The notes: generated by a model from the sequence alone, not told the origin. A stretch of DNA of 64,000 bases from Sphingomonas aquatilis (GCF_014196115.1 NZ_JACIDB010000006.1:62001-126000), one strand, 5' to 3'. Positions 17,006 to 26,520 are shown, counted from the stretch's first letter. Translations and numbers: made by a program.

Positions 17006-18178
17006 CTAGCGACCGGCGTGCGGTCCGTCGTGCAGTTCCAGGTACGTGTCGAGCACCGCCTGGTTCGCCGTTTCCCAGCGATATTGCTCGGCCTTGGCGT
17101 GGCCGGCTTCGCCCATGCTGGCTTTCAGCGCGGGGTCGGCAACGATGCGTTCGATGGCGTCGGCATAGCCCGCAATGTCCTTTGGATCGACGAGGAAGCC
17201 GGTGACGCCGTCCTCCACCAGATCGACCGCGCCCGTCGCGCGCGCGGCGACGACGGGAACGCCGGCGGCCATGGCTTCGGTGGTGACGTTGCCGAAGGTT
17301 TCGGTGATCGAGGGGTTGAAGAAGACGTCCATCGACGCGACCGCGCGGCCGAGGTCGTCGCCCGACTGGAAGCCCGCGAAGATGGCGTGCGGGGCCTGTT
17401 GCGCGAACCAATCTTCCGCCGGGCCCTTGCCGACGACGAGCACCTTGTGCGCCACGCCGCGGCGGGTGAGCTCTTTCACCACCTCGGCAAAGACGTCGAG
17501 CCCCTTTTCCTTCACCAGCCGGCCGAGGAAGCCGATCGCGACCTCATGATCGGCGATGCCGAGGCTGCGGCGCCAGGCGCAATCGCGCCGGTCCGGCTTG
17601 AAGCGATCGTGATCAATGCCGCGCGACCAGATAGTGATCGGCGTGGTGACGCCCCATTCGCGGAGCGCTTCGCCCATGCTGGGGCTGGGCGGCATGACGC
17701 GATCGACGCGGTTGTAGAAGCGCGTCATGATCGCCTTGATCATCGGTTCGATGAAGCCGATCCGATAATAGCGAAAATAGGTTTCGAAGCGCGTGTGGAA
17801 CGACGCGACCGAGGGCACGCCGTGCCGGCGCGCCCAGGTGACCGCGCCGTGGTTGAGGAATTCGGGCGCGGAGACGTGGACGATGTTGGGCGCGAACGCC
17901 TCCAAATCCTCGCGCGTCGCCTTGGGCAGATAGCGGCCCAGGCGATATTCGGCGCGGCCACCGGGCATCGGGATCGCCGGCACCGACACCAGGTCTCCGG
18001 TGGGCGGGAAGGCGGGCGGATCGATCGTCGGCGAATAGACGCGGACGTGCACGCCGCGGTCGAGTAGGTGGCGCACGAGCAGGTTCAGCGCCTGGTTGGC
18101 GCCGTCGCGGGTGTAATTGTAATTGCCGCTGAAGAGCGCGACACGAAGGTCCGACGGGTGCATGATGGCGTCGGCCAT
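17006..18178 (-). CDS. Glycosyltransferase family 4 (GT-B fold)
   Basis: 390 aa. N-terminal SGNYNYTRDGANQALNLLVRHL acceptor region; sugar-nucleotide part IGFLGRLVKEKGLDVFAEV; the E-x7-E motif ETFGNVTTE in [24 protein letters not shown]. Resembles the 1,2-diacylglycerol/mannosyl GT4 group (SQDG synthase, MgtA-like). Cytoplasmic face of the membrane; donor and acceptor cannot be fixed from sequence. ATG 18178 is used; MHPSDLR (18163) is an alternative. Monocistronic, flanked by repeats on both sides. Confidence 0.9.
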   Translation of the reverse strand: MADAIMHPSDLRVALFSGNYNYTRDGANQALNLLVRHLLDRGVHVRVYSPTIDPPAFPPTGDLVSVPAIPMPGGRAEYRLGRYLPKATREDLEAFAPNIVHVSAPEFLNHGAVTWARRHGVPSVASFHTRFETYFRYYRIGFIEPMIKAIMTRFYNRVDRVMPPSPSMGEALREWGVTTPITIWSRGIDHDRFKPDRRDCAWRRSLGIADHEVAIGFLGRLVKEKGLDVFAEVVKELTRRGVAHKVLVVGKGPAEDWFAQQAPHAIFAGFQSGDDLGRAVASMDVFFNPSITETFGNVTTEAMAAGVPVVAARATGAVDLVEDGVTGFLVDPKDIAGYADAIERIVADPALKASMGEAGHAKAEQYRWETANQAVLDTYLELHDGPHAGR

Positions 18179-18234
18179 AGCGTTGCGATTGCGGCGTGAC
18201 TATGTCGCTTGGGGGTGGTTGTCTCATCCACGCC

Positions 18235-18341
18235 GTCACCCCGGACTGGTTCCGGGGTCCACTCCTCCGCATGGGGGAGTCCCGAGCCTCCAGCCGTCCC
18301 CCTGCCGCCCGGTGGACCCCGGAACAAGTCCGGGGTGACGG
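18235..18341. repeat. Intergenic palindromic repeat, family A copy 2
   Basis: 107 bp, GTCACCCCGGACTGGTTCCG at the left and a mirrored GAACAAGTCCGGGGTGAC at the right. Lies between the divergent glycosyltransferase and radA genes, where it would be in the 5' leader or promoter zone of one of them. Confidence 0.88.
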
Positions 18342-18409
18342 GGGATTAGGGGTTGCCGATAGCCCGAAATCTGTTCCCTTCCCGTTCTCATTCCGCTAAA
18401 CGCTTCGCC

Positions 18410-19783
18410 ATGGCGAAACCGCAGAAACGATATGTGTGCCAGGCGTGCGGATCGGTGTCGCATCGCTGGTCGGGGCAGTGCGGCGATTGCGCCGAATGGA
18501 ACACGCTGGTCGAAGAGGCGGGCGCGGTCGTTACGCCGTTCCAGGCCAAGCATAATCTGCACACCGGCGGGCGGACGGTGCAGCTGGTCGGGCTGGATGC
18601 CGAGATCGCGCTGCCCGAACGGATGGCGACGGGAGTCGCCGAGCTGGACCGGGCGCTGGGCGGCGGCTTCGTCGAAGGCTCGGCAACGCTGATCGGTGGC
18701 GACCCGGGGATCGGCAAGTCGACGCTGCTGCTACAGGCGGCGGCGAAGTTCGCGCTCGCCGGGCGGTCGGTCGCCTATGTGTCGGGCGAGGAAGCGGCGG
18801 ATCAGGTGCGGCTGCGTGCGCGGCGGCTAGGGCTGGGAAGCGCGCCGGTGCAGCTCGCCGCGGCGACCTCGGTGCGCGATATCCTGACGACGCTGTCGAT
18901 CGGCGCGCCGCCGGCGCTGCTGGTGATCGATTCGATCCAGACGATGCACAGCGACCTGATCGAGGGCGCGCCGGGCACGGTGAGCCAGGTGCGCGCCTCG
19001 GCGCAGGAGCTGATCCGCTTCGCCAAGGAACGCGGGACCGCGTTGGTGCTCGTCGGCCACGTGACCAAGGATGGGTCGATCGCGGGGCCACGCGTGCTGG
19101 AACATATGGTCGACACGGTGCTGAGCTTCGAAGGCGAACGCAGCCACCAGTATCGCATCCTGCGGTCGATCAAGAACCGCTTCGGCGGGACGGATGAGAT
19201 CGGCGTGTTCTCGATGCAGAGCGAGGGGCTGGCCGAAGTCGCCAATCCGTCGGCGCTGTTCCTGACGCAACGCGACGAGGGGGTGAGCGGGACGACCGTG
19301 TTTCCGGCGCTGGAGGGGACGCGGCCGGTGCTGGTCGAGATCCAGGCGCTGGTGGTGCGCCTCGCCAGCGGCGCGACGCCGCGGCGCGCGGTGGTCGGCT
19401 GGGACAGCGGGCGGTTGGCGATGATCCTGGCGGTGCTGGAGGCGCGGTGTGGCCTCAGCTTCGCGACGGCGGAAGTCTATCTGAACATCGCGGGCGGCTA
19501 TCGCGTGCAGGATCCGGCGGCGGACATGGCGGTCGCGGCGGCGCTGGTGTCGGCGCTGTCGGAGCGGCCGATGCCGGTCGATGCGGTGGCGTTCGGCGAG
19601 GTCGCGCTGTCAGGCGAGCTGCGCCCGGTGGCACATGGCGCGTTGCGGCTGAAGGAGGCGGGGAAGCTCGGCTTCGAACGCGCGATGTTGCCGATCGCGC
19701 TGGCCAAGGACGACAGCGCGCTGCGGCTGACGGGGTTCCGGACGCTGGGGCAGTTCGTGGATCATATGCTGGGGCGGGGGTGA
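18410..19783 (+). CDS. radA: DNA repair protein RadA
   Basis: 457 aa from ATG 18410 (MAKPQKRYVCQACG). N-terminal four-Cys zinc finger (CQACG... CGDC), RecA-like core with Walker A GGDPGIGKSTLLL, the RadA motif KNRFGGTDEIG, and a C-terminal Lon-protease-like domain (PAADMAVAAALVSAL... GEVALSGELRPV). Helps process branched recombination intermediates. An upstream in-frame ATG at 18353 was rejected because the zinc finger begins right after 18410. Confidence 0.96.
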   Translation: MAKPQKRYVCQACGSVSHRWSGQCGDCAEWNTLVEEAGAVVTPFQAKHNLHTGGRTVQLVGLDAEIALPERMATGVAELDRALGGGFVEGSATLIGGDPGIGKSTLLLQAAAKFALAGRSVAYVSGEEAADQVRLRARRLGLGSAPVQLAAATSVRDILTTLSIGAPPALLVIDSIQTMHSDLIEGAPGTVSQVRASAQELIRFAKERGTALVLVGHVTKDGSIAGPRVLEHMVDTVLSFEGERSHQYRILRSIKNRFGGTDEIGVFSMQSEGLAEVANPSALFLTQRDEGVSGTTVFPALEGTRPVLVEIQALVVRLASGATPRRAVVGWDSGRLAMILAVLEARCGLSFATAEVYLNIAGGYRVQDPAADMAVAAALVSALSERPMPVDAVAFGEVALSGELRPVAHGALRLKEAGKLGFERAMLPIALAKDDSALRLTGFRTLGQFVDHMLGRG

Positions 19784-20165
19784 GGGGCTTCGGCGGGTTT
19801 TCGGCTGTAGGTGAGGTTTGTTCGTCGCCCCGTTCGTCCCGTTCGTCCCGTTACCGCTTCTGTCGTCGTCCCGTTACCGCCGTCATTCCCGCGTAGGCGG
19901 GAATCCATAACCTCTGACGTTGCGGTTCTTTCGCTAACGGTAGCGCGTCTGGATTCCCGCTGCGCGGGAATGACGGCGGTGGGTGGGGAAGGCGGGGCGG
20001 CAAACGCTGGGCGCCAAACGCGTGTCGTGGCAGTTGGGTAGGGCAGCGATAAAACGTCAGGGACGGCGCTAGCGGCGTAGCGGCGTCACGTTCTCCGCCG
20101 CGTATCGCAGTTCGTCCGATGCAGGACTAGCCGCGGGCGTCCGGCGTCCTTATTCCCGGGGGTCT
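19784..20165. other. Gap between radA and cvpA
   Basis: 382 bases without a supported gene. Contains the family B repeat at 19882-19974. The segment 20040-20165 should hold the cvpA promoter, but I cannot name clear -35/-10 boxes. Confidence 0.55.
19882..19974. repeat. Intergenic palindromic repeat, family B copy 2
   Basis: 93 bp bounded by GTCATTCCCGC and GCGGGAATGAC, sharing the core CCATAACCTCTGACGTT with the copy at 16641. End hairpins are CCCGCGTAGGCGGG and CCCGCTGCGCGGG. Confidence 0.85.
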
Positions 20166-20741
20166 ATGGGTCTTACCGCACTCGATATCATCGTCCTGCT
20201 GCTCGTCGGGGGCGCGGCGCTGCTCGGTGCGCGGCGGGGGTTCGTCGCGGAGGTGTTGTCGATGTTCGCCTGGGTGGCGATCGTCGCGATGCTGAAGCTG
20301 TTCCACGTCGCGCTCGCGGCCAAGCTGGCGGGGACGGTCGGAACGCCGTCGGGCGCGGCAGTGGCGGCGTTCGCGATCATCGCGGGCGGCACCTATCTGG
20401 GCGGCAAGCTGGTCGCCAATGCGATTGGCAAGCGGACGCGCACGTCGATCCTGGGGCCGGTCGATCGGGCGCTTGGCTTCGGCTTCGGCGCGCTGAAGGG
20501 GCTGATCCTCGCGAGCCTCGCCTTTCTGCTCGCGGCGTTGCTGGTCGATACCGCGCGTGGCGGGCCGGCGCGGCGGCCGGACTGGATGACCCAGTCGAAA
20601 TGCTACAATCTGCTCAACGCGACGAGCGCGGGGATCGCCGATTTCGTCGATCGCCGCCGTCGCGGGCTGCCCGTGTTCGGTTCGCGCGCGATGCTGGATC
20701 GCGAGGCGGGCCAGCCCGACAATGGAAGTGACGCGCGATGA
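20166..20741 (+). CDS. CvpA family membrane protein
   Basis: 191 aa with four predicted membrane helices (about residues 5-25, 28-48, 62-80, 103-128). The start LTALDIIVLLLVGGAALLGARRGFVAEVLSM is characteristic of CvpA. Known as colicin V production protein; the general role is cell-envelope related and not settled. The C-terminus is hydrophilic. Its stop overlaps the next gene by ATGA. Confidence 0.9.
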   Translation: MGLTALDIIVLLLVGGAALLGARRGFVAEVLSMFAWVAIVAMLKLFHVALAAKLAGTVGTPSGAAVAAFAIIAGGTYLGGKLVANAIGKRTRTSILGPVDRALGFGFGALKGLILASLAFLLAALLVDTARGGPARRPDWMTQSKCYNLLNATSAGIADFVDRRRRGLPVFGSRAMLDREAGQPDNGSDAR

Positions 20742-21175
20742 ACGCCCCCTTGTACAATGCCGAAATCCTGCGGCTGGCGGCGTCGATCCCGCACCATGAG
20801 CGGCTGGCGCATGCGCAGGCGACCGTGGAAAAGCGATCGCCGATCTGTGGCAGCCGGGTGACGGTGGACGTGGGGCTGGGCGATGACGGCCGAGTGGCGG
20901 AGGTCGGGCTGCTGGTACGCGCCTGCGCGCTGGGGCAGGCATCGTCGTCGCTACTGGCGGCGGACATCGTCGGCAAGACTCCCGAGGAGCTGGCCGCGGC
21001 GCGCGATGCGCTGACCGCGTGGCTGGCGCGGGAGGGGGATACGCCTAATTGGCCGGGGATCGACGTGTTCACGCCGGCACTGGACTATACCGCGCGGCAC
21101 CCCTCGATCCGGCTGGCGTTCGAGGCGGCGGCGGAGGCCGCGTTCGCGGCGCGCGCGGAGACGGCCGATGCATGA
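20738..21175 (+). CDS. NifU/IscU-like iron-sulfur scaffold family protein, reduced Cys set
   Basis: 145 aa. The N-terminus YNAEILRLAASIPHHERL and the two blocks RSPICGSRVTVDV (Cys37) and RACALGQASSSLLAADIVGKTPEEL (Cys63) match the IscU fold. The third cluster-binding Cys found in true IscU is absent; the equivalent C-terminal region reads RHPSIRLAFEAAAEAA. It may act as a carrier or have lost scaffold function. Coupled to cvpA (ATGA) and overlapping the antiporter start by 8 bases. Confidence 0.82.
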   Translation: MNAPLYNAEILRLAASIPHHERLAHAQATVEKRSPICGSRVTVDVGLGDDGRVAEVGLLVRACALGQASSSLLAADIVGKTPEELAAARDALTAWLAREGDTPNWPGIDVFTPALDYTARHPSIRLAFEAAAEAAFAARAETADA

Positions 21176-22934
21176 GGCGGCAGAGGGCGTGTCGATGCTG
21201 CGCGACGGGATGATCCTGCTGGGCTTCGGCCTGGGGTTCGTGCTGCTGTTCCGGCGGATCGGCCTGGGTGCGACGCTGGGCTTCCTGGTCGCGGGCGCGG
21301 TCGTCGGGCCGCATGTGCTGGGCCTCGTGGGCGATGCCGAATCGAAGATGGGGATCGCCGAACTCGGCATCACGCTGCTGCTGTTCGTCGTGGGGCTGGA
21401 GCTGAACCCGTCGCGGCTATGGCGGATGAAGCAGGAGATTTTCGGGCTGGGCCTGTTGCAGGTCGTCGCCTGCGGTCTTGCCGTCACCGGTGTGATCTGG
21501 GCGTTCGCGCATTTCTCCGTCCCCGCATCACTGGCGCTGGGCCTGCCGCTGGCGCTGTCGTCGACGGCGCAGGTGCTGCCCATGCTGCAATCGTCGGGGC
21601 GGCTGCGCACGCCGTTCGGCGAGCGAGCGTTTTCGATCCTGCTGTTCCAGGACCTGTCGATCGTGCCGCTGATCACGATCGTCGCGGCGATGAGCCGCAA
21701 CCCCGCCGATGCGGGCGGGCCGCCGGGGTGGCTGCTGGCGCTGTACACGGTCGGGGCGGTGGTCGGGCTGATCCTGTCGGGTCGGTTCCTGCTGCGGCCG
21801 CTGTTCCGGCTGATCGGCAATCTGGGCGAGCGCGAGATGTTCGTGTTCGCGGCGCTGTTCACCGTCATCGCCAGCGCCGCGCTGATGGAGGCGCTGGGCC
21901 TGTCCACGGCGCTGGGCGCGTTCATCGCGGGCGTGATGCTGGCGGACAGCCCGTACCGGCACGAGCTGGAGGCGGACGTCGAGCCGTTCCGGTCGATCCT
22001 GCTCGGCCTGTTCTTCCTGGCCGTGGGCATGATGCTGGACCTGCAGGCGATCGCCGAGCGGCCGCTGTTCGTCGCGGCGATGGCGGCGGCGCTGATCGTC
22101 ACCAAGACGGCGGTCATCACCGGCATCGGCATGGCGTTCAAGATGACGTGGCGCAGCGCGCTGGCGCTGGGACTGCTGCTGAGCCAGGGCGGCGAGTTCG
22201 GCTTCGTGCTGTTCGCGCAGGCGCAATCGGGCTTCCTGATCGCACCCGAGGCGGCGAGCCTGTTCGGCGCGATCATCACGCTGTCGATGGCGACGACGCC
22301 GTTCCTGATGGCGGCGACCAAGCGGTTCCGCGAGGAGCCGATCGCCAAGGACGAACCGCGCGACGGCCCGACGGCGGACGGCGCCAATGCGATCATCGTC
22401 GGCTATGGGCGCTTCGGGCAGACGGTGGGGCAGATGCTGCTGGCGCAGGACATCCCCGTCACGCTGATCGACACCGATATCGAGATGATCGACATCGCGG
22501 GCGAGTTCGGCGCCAAGGTCTATTATGGCGATGGCACGCGGATCGACCTGTTGCGGCAGGCGGGCGCGGCGGAGGCGGAGCTGATCCTGTTCTGCATGGA
22601 CGGCGACCAGATCGATGCGGAGATGCTGGAGGGCATCCACGAAGCCTTCCCGGAAGCGGCGATCTACGTCCGCGCATTCGACCGGCGGGCGCTGGTGCGG
22701 CTGAAGAAGAGTTCGGCGGTGTACGTCGTGCGCGAGGTGCTGGAGTCGGCGATCAAGATGGCGCGGGTCGCGATGCGCGACCTGGGCATCGGGCAGGCGG
22801 ATATCGATCGCGCCGAGGATATGTACCGCAGCCGTGACAAGGAACGGCTGCGCATCCAGATCGAGGCGGGCGACCTGCGCGCGGCGCGGGCGCTGGTCGC
22901 CGAACAGCAACCCTGGGGGAATGACCCGCGATGA
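21168..22934 (+). CDS. Monovalent cation:proton antiporter-2 (Kef-type) with TrkA-N domain
   Basis: 588 aa. About 12 membrane helices with CPA2 motifs (LGFLVAGAVVGPHVLGL, LLLFVVGLELNPSRLW, LLFQDLSIVPLI, LFFLAVGMMLDL, GLLLSQGGEFGFVLFA). A cytoplasmic Rossmann NAD-binding TrkA-N domain follows from about residue 405 (NAIIVGYGRFGQTVGQML). Predicted glutathione- or nucleotide-gated K+/H+ efflux at the inner membrane. MLRDGMILL (21195) is an alternative start. Confidence 0.92.
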   Translation: MHEAAEGVSMLRDGMILLGFGLGFVLLFRRIGLGATLGFLVAGAVVGPHVLGLVGDAESKMGIAELGITLLLFVVGLELNPSRLWRMKQEIFGLGLLQVVACGLAVTGVIWAFAHFSVPASLALGLPLALSSTAQVLPMLQSSGRLRTPFGERAFSILLFQDLSIVPLITIVAAMSRNPADAGGPPGWLLALYTVGAVVGLILSGRFLLRPLFRLIGNLGEREMFVFAALFTVIASAALMEALGLSTALGAFIAGVMLADSPYRHELEADVEPFRSILLGLFFLAVGMMLDLQAIAERPLFVAAMAAALIVTKTAVITGIGMAFKMTWRSALALGLLLSQGGEFGFVLFAQAQSGFLIAPEAASLFGAIITLSMATTPFLMAATKRFREEPIAKDEPRDGPTADGANAIIVGYGRFGQTVGQMLLAQDIPVTLIDTDIEMIDIAGEFGAKVYYGDGTRIDLLRQAGAAEAELILFCMDGDQIDAEMLEGIHEAFPEAAIYVRAFDRRALVRLKKSSAVYVVREVLESAIKMARVAMRDLGIGQADIDRAEDMYRSRDKERLRIQIEAGDLRAARALVAEQQPWGNDPR

Positions 22935-23260
22935 TCCTTGGCCTGCTTGCCGCGCTGTCTGGCGCGATCGCCGTCGCTGCCGGCGCGTTCGGGGCGCATG
23001 GCGCGAGCGGCCCGGCGGTCGAGTGGTTGAAGACCGGGGGGCAGTATCAGCTGATCCATGCGGTGGCGGCGCTGGTGGCGCTGCGGTTCGAGGCGCGCGG
23101 GCCGGCGTGGCTGTTCGTGGCGGGATCGGCGATCTTTGCAGGCACGCTGTACCTGATGGCGCTGGGCGCGCCGCGCTGGCTGGGGGCGGTGACGCCGATT
23201 GGCGGCACGCTGCTGATTATCGGGTGGTTGTGGTTCGCCTGGGGGTTGCGGGGGGCTTAG
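22931..23260 (+). CDS. DUF423 domain-containing membrane protein
   Basis: 109 aa, four short hydrophobic segments. LAALSGAIAVAAGAFGAHG and the WLKTGGQYQLIHAVAAL signature identify DUF423 (YgdD-like). ATGA overlap with the antiporter gene. Function unknown. Ends 12 bases before the stop of the convergent aspartyl protease gene. Confidence 0.9.
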   Translation: MILGLLAALSGAIAVAAGAFGAHGASGPAVEWLKTGGQYQLIHAVAALVALRFEARGPAWLFVAGSAIFAGTLYLMALGAPRWLGAVTPIGGTLLIIGWLWFAWGLRGA

Positions 23261-23271
23261 GGTGGCGGGTT

Positions 23272-25032
23272 TCAGACGAACCCGTAGCGTTTCGCCCGTG
23301 CGGCGATCGTCTTGCTCAAACCCTGCGCCGTGGCGATGTCGCGATCGCCGTCGGCGGTGCGGCCGAGATGGCGTTCGGCGAGGCCGCGGCCGTACAGCGC
23401 CCAGACCAGTTTGGGATTGATCGCCAGCGCCGCGGTGAAGTCCGCCACCGCGTCGGCATAGGCACCCTGGCGGAAGGCGACGAGGCCGCGGCCGTCGAGG
23501 TAATTGGCGTCGGTCGGAACGGCGCGCACCGCGGCGGCACAGTCGGCCTTCGCAGCATCGATATCCTTGTTCGGCAACAGGCGTGCCCAGCAGCGGCCGT
23601 TCTGTGCTTCGGGTCGGCGGGCGTCCTCGCGATGGCTGGCGAGCCACAGGTCGTATTGGCCGATCGCCGCGTCGAAGGCGTCGGATTCGAGGTAGAGCTG
23701 CCCCATCCAGAGCCGCTGATTGTCCTCCTTGGGCAGGCGGCCGGCGGCATCGTCGAGGTCGCTGATCGCGCCGGCGTCGTTACGCGCGCGCATCCTGAGC
23801 TCGGCGCGCAGCAAGCGGGCGCGAACGTCGGTGGGATCGAGCACGAGCGTCGTGCCCAGATCGTCCATCGCCAGCACGGGGCGGCGATCGGCGATATAGG
23901 CGAGCGCGCGCTGGCGAACGTAGCGCGCTTCCTTGGGCGCGAGCGTGACCGCGTGGCTGAAGGCGTCGATCGCGCCCGACAGGTCATGCTGCGTCTGAAG
24001 CATCGCGCCGCGCTGGCTATAGCCCTCTGCCGTCGTCGGCGCAGCGGCGTCGACGCCGCCGACCGCGGCGATCTGGCTGGCCGCATCGATGTGCGATTTG
24101 GTGTCGAACAGCCGGCCGCCGGTATAGGTGAAATAGATGCGGTGCTGCGCGTTCGACACGTACAGCCGGTGCGAGACGAACCAGTCGGCGCCGAGCAGCA
24201 TGTCGTTGTCGAATGACGGGCCGAGATCCGCGAAATGAAGGCGGATGTTGTGCAATTCCTCGTTGCCGATCTTCAGCAGCGCGAAATGGCCAATCCATCC
24301 TTGGGTGACGTGGCGGCCGATGCCGGTTTCCCAGCCCGACGCCTCGACGCCCGGATCACCGGGGTGGACGCCCGCGCGCGCGGCGGCTTTCAGCGTCAGT
24401 ACGGTCTGCGCGGCGCCGGTGTCGAAGACGGTGCGCAGCTTCGCGCCGTTCAGTTCGGTGGTGCCCACGGTGTGCGATAGGGCGCTCTGGCGCGCTTCGA
24501 TGGGGAGTTCGAAGAAGGGCTTGCCTTGCGTCCAATAGGCCATGGCGAGCTTGCCGCAGCCCTGCGCGCGAAACAGGCGGACGGCGCCGCCGGGCAGATC
24601 GTATTCGACGTCGCCGATGCTGAGGACGTTCTGGCCGAGCAGGCCGGTCTGGCCGACGTCGGTGCCACCGACGAGGAACTGGACCTGCGGAATATCCGCA
24701 CCGGCGAGGCCGAAGTGGCGGACGGTCGTGAGATCGACGTTCGATTCGCCGCCGATCCCCTTCATGCGCAGACCGACGGGTGCGGGTTGCAGATGGAGGC
24801 CGAACGCCTTGGCGACGGGCGCGGGCATCATGCTGTACGAGGCGCCGCTGTCGAGGATGAAGGGGGCGGGCTTGCCGTCGATCGTGGTCTGCACGATCGG
24901 GCGCCAGCCCTGCATGGTAATCGGCAGATTGGCGAGGATACCGGCCTTGCAGGTAGCGGCGTCGGCGGGGGTGATCGCGGTGGCGGCGAGCAGGGTGGCG
25001 GCGATTGCCGATGCCGTGATGTGCCGCGCCAT
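23272..25032 (-). CDS. Secreted retropepsin-like aspartyl protease with C-terminal TPR repeats
   Basis: 586 aa from ATG 25032. Signal peptide 1-26 (ending ADAA). Two retropepsin-like halves: the first has DSG (Asp61, FILDSGASYSMM), the second DTG (Asp204, VFDTGAAQTVL). LLGADWFVSH gives the usual hydrophobic flap strand. From about residue 335 there are five or six TPR-like helical pairs (EGYSQRGAMLQTQHDLSGAIDAF... DGRGLVAFRQGAYADAVADFTAALAINPK). Probably periplasmic. Start chosen by the signal peptide and the absence of a ribosome site before the ATG 93 bases upstream. Confidence 0.87.
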   Translation of the reverse strand: MARHITASAIAATLLAATAITPADAATCKAGILANLPITMQGWRPIVQTTIDGKPAPFILDSGASYSMMPAPVAKAFGLHLQPAPVGLRMKGIGGESNVDLTTVRHFGLAGADIPQVQFLVGGTDVGQTGLLGQNVLSIGDVEYDLPGGAVRLFRAQGCGKLAMAYWTQGKPFFELPIEARQSALSHTVGTTELNGAKLRTVFDTGAAQTVLTLKAAARAGVHPGDPGVEASGWETGIGRHVTQGWIGHFALLKIGNEELHNIRLHFADLGPSFDNDMLLGADWFVSHRLYVSNAQHRIYFTYTGGRLFDTKSHIDAASQIAAVGGVDAAAPTTAEGYSQRGAMLQTQHDLSGAIDAFSHAVTLAPKEARYVRQRALAYIADRRPVLAMDDLGTTLVLDPTDVRARLLRAELRMRARNDAGAISDLDDAAGRLPKEDNQRLWMGQLYLESDAFDAAIGQYDLWLASHREDARRPEAQNGRCWARLLPNKDIDAAKADCAAAVRAVPTDANYLDGRGLVAFRQGAYADAVADFTAALAINPKLVWALYGRGLAERHLGRTADGDRDIATAQGLSKTIAARAKRYGFV

Positions 25033-25130
25033 GTGCCGTTCCCCCAGATGTGTGTGGGAGAGGGTAGAGGGGGAAGCTGACAAGTGGCTTACGGGTGGGG
25101 GTGTGAGGTGGCGGTTGCCCCACACGCTCT

Positions 25131-25238
25131 GTCACCCCGGACTGGTTCCGGGGTCCACTCTGCGGCGAGGGGGGTGGATTGAGCCTCTTGCCGTCCCCTG
25201 GCGGCCCGGTGGACCCCGGAACGAGTCCGGGGTGACGG
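25131..25238. repeat. Intergenic palindromic repeat, family A copy 3
   Basis: 108 bp, same orientation as the copy at 18235; right end GAACGAGTCCGGGGTGAC. Lies between the aspartyl protease 5' end and the DUF2256 stop. Confidence 0.88.
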
Positions 25239-25276
25239 TGAAAGTGGGGCGGATGGTGAGACGACCCAGGGCCGCG

Positions 25277-25417
25277 TTACCGCTTCTTGCGGCAGGCGTC
25301 GGAGCAGTAGACGACGTTGTCCCAGTCGCGCGCCCATTTCTTGCGCCAGGTGAAGGGGCGGTTGCAGGCGGGGCAGACCTTAGTCGGCAGGTCGCGCTTG
25401 GCGGTGCCGTTGGGCAT
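25277..25417 (-). CDS. DUF2256 zinc-ribbon protein
   Basis: 46 aa from ATG 25417. [14 protein letters not shown] and [10 protein letters not shown] give a CxxC...CxxxC metal site, the DUF2256 pattern. Function unknown; often found near DNA photolyase-type genes elsewhere, none here. The start overlaps the aroB stop (TGATG). Confidence 0.9.
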   Translation of the reverse strand: MPNGTAKRDLPTKVCPACNRPFTWRKKWARDWDNVVYCSDACRKKR

Positions 25418-26520
25418 CAGCGCGGCTGTCGGTCGAGGAACGCCGCGACGTCGGCTAAATCGACGGTCTTGTCGAGGTAGGTTTGCCCGATGCCGCGGGC
25501 GAGCAGGAAGGGCAGGGTGCCGGCCGCCATCTTCTTGTCGTGGCGCATATGGTCGACCAGGCGCGCGCCGCTGGCGGCGATGCCGGCGGCGGCGAGGCCA
25601 TCGGGCAGGCCGACGGCGCGCATGTGCGCGGCGACGCGGGTAGCGTCGTCGGGCGGGCACAGGCCGTGCGCGGTGGAATAGGCGAAGGCGAGCGCGCAGC
25701 CGGCGGCGACGCCCTCGCCATGGATCAGGCTGCCGTCGAAACCGGCTTCCGCCTCCAGCGCATGGCCGAAGGTGTGACCGAGGTTGAGCAGCGCGCGCGT
25801 GCCGTTGGTTTCGTGCTCGTCGGCGGCGACGATGCGCGCCTTGGCGGCCACCGCATGCGCGATGGCATAATGGCGCGCGGCGGCGTCGCCGGCGAGCAAA
25901 GCGGCGCCATTGGCTTCGCACCAGGTGAAGAAGGCAGGATCGTCGATCAGGCCGTATTTGACGACCTCGGCATAGCCGGCGCGCACTTCGCGCACGGGCA
26001 GCGTGTCGAGGACGGTCGGGTCGATCAGCACCAACGCGGGCTGGTGGAAGGCACCGATGAGGTTCTTGCCGGCGGGGGTGTTTATCGCGGTCTTCCCGCC
26101 GACCGAACTGTCGACCTGTGCGAGCAGGGTGGTGGGCACTTGCACGAAATTGCAGCCGCGCTTCAGGATGGCGCAGGCGAAGCCGACAAGGTCGCCGATC
26201 ACACCGCCACCGATCGCGATGACATGATCGCCGCGCTCGACACCGAGGCTGAGCAGCCGGTCGCACAGCTCGCTGAGGTGCGGCCAGCTCTTGGTGCCCT
26301 CACCCGGCGGCAGCACGATCGTCTCGCTGGCGACGCCGGCCGCGGCGAGACTGTCGCGCACGGTATCGGCATGGGGCAGGACGTGGTCGTCGGTGACGAT
26401 CGCCATCGTGCGGCCGCGGGCGAGCGGGGCCAGATGCTCTGCGGCGCGGGCGAGCAGGCCGTCCTCGATCAATATAGGGTAGCCGCGGTCGCCCAGTTCG
26501 ACCGTGATGCGCGCGCTCAT
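25417..26520 (-). CDS. aroB: 3-dehydroquinate synthase
   Basis: 367 aa. The NAD-binding region [19 protein letters not shown] and the metal/active-site residues in [23 protein letters not shown], the [11 protein letters not shown]is motif and MRHDKKM are all present. It converts DAHP to 3-dehydroquinate (step 2 of the shikimate pathway). It overlaps aroK by ATGA. Confidence 0.97.
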   Translation of the reverse strand: MSARITVELGDRGYPILIEDGLLARAAEHLAPLARGRTMAIVTDDHVLPHADTVRDSLAAAGVASETIVLPPGEGTKSWPHLSELCDRLLSLGVERGDHVIAIGGGVIGDLVGFACAILKRGCNFVQVPTTLLAQVDSSVGGKTAINTPAGKNLIGAFHQPALVLIDPTVLDTLPVREVRAGYAEVVKYGLIDDPAFFTWCEANGAALLAGDAAARHYAIAHAVAAKARIVAADEHETNGTRALLNLGHTFGHALEAEAGFDGSLIHGEGVAAGCALAFAYSTAHGLCPPDDATRVAAHMRAVGLPDGLAAAGIAASGARLVDHMRHDKKMAAGTLPFLLARGIGQTYLDKTVDLADVAAFLDRQPR

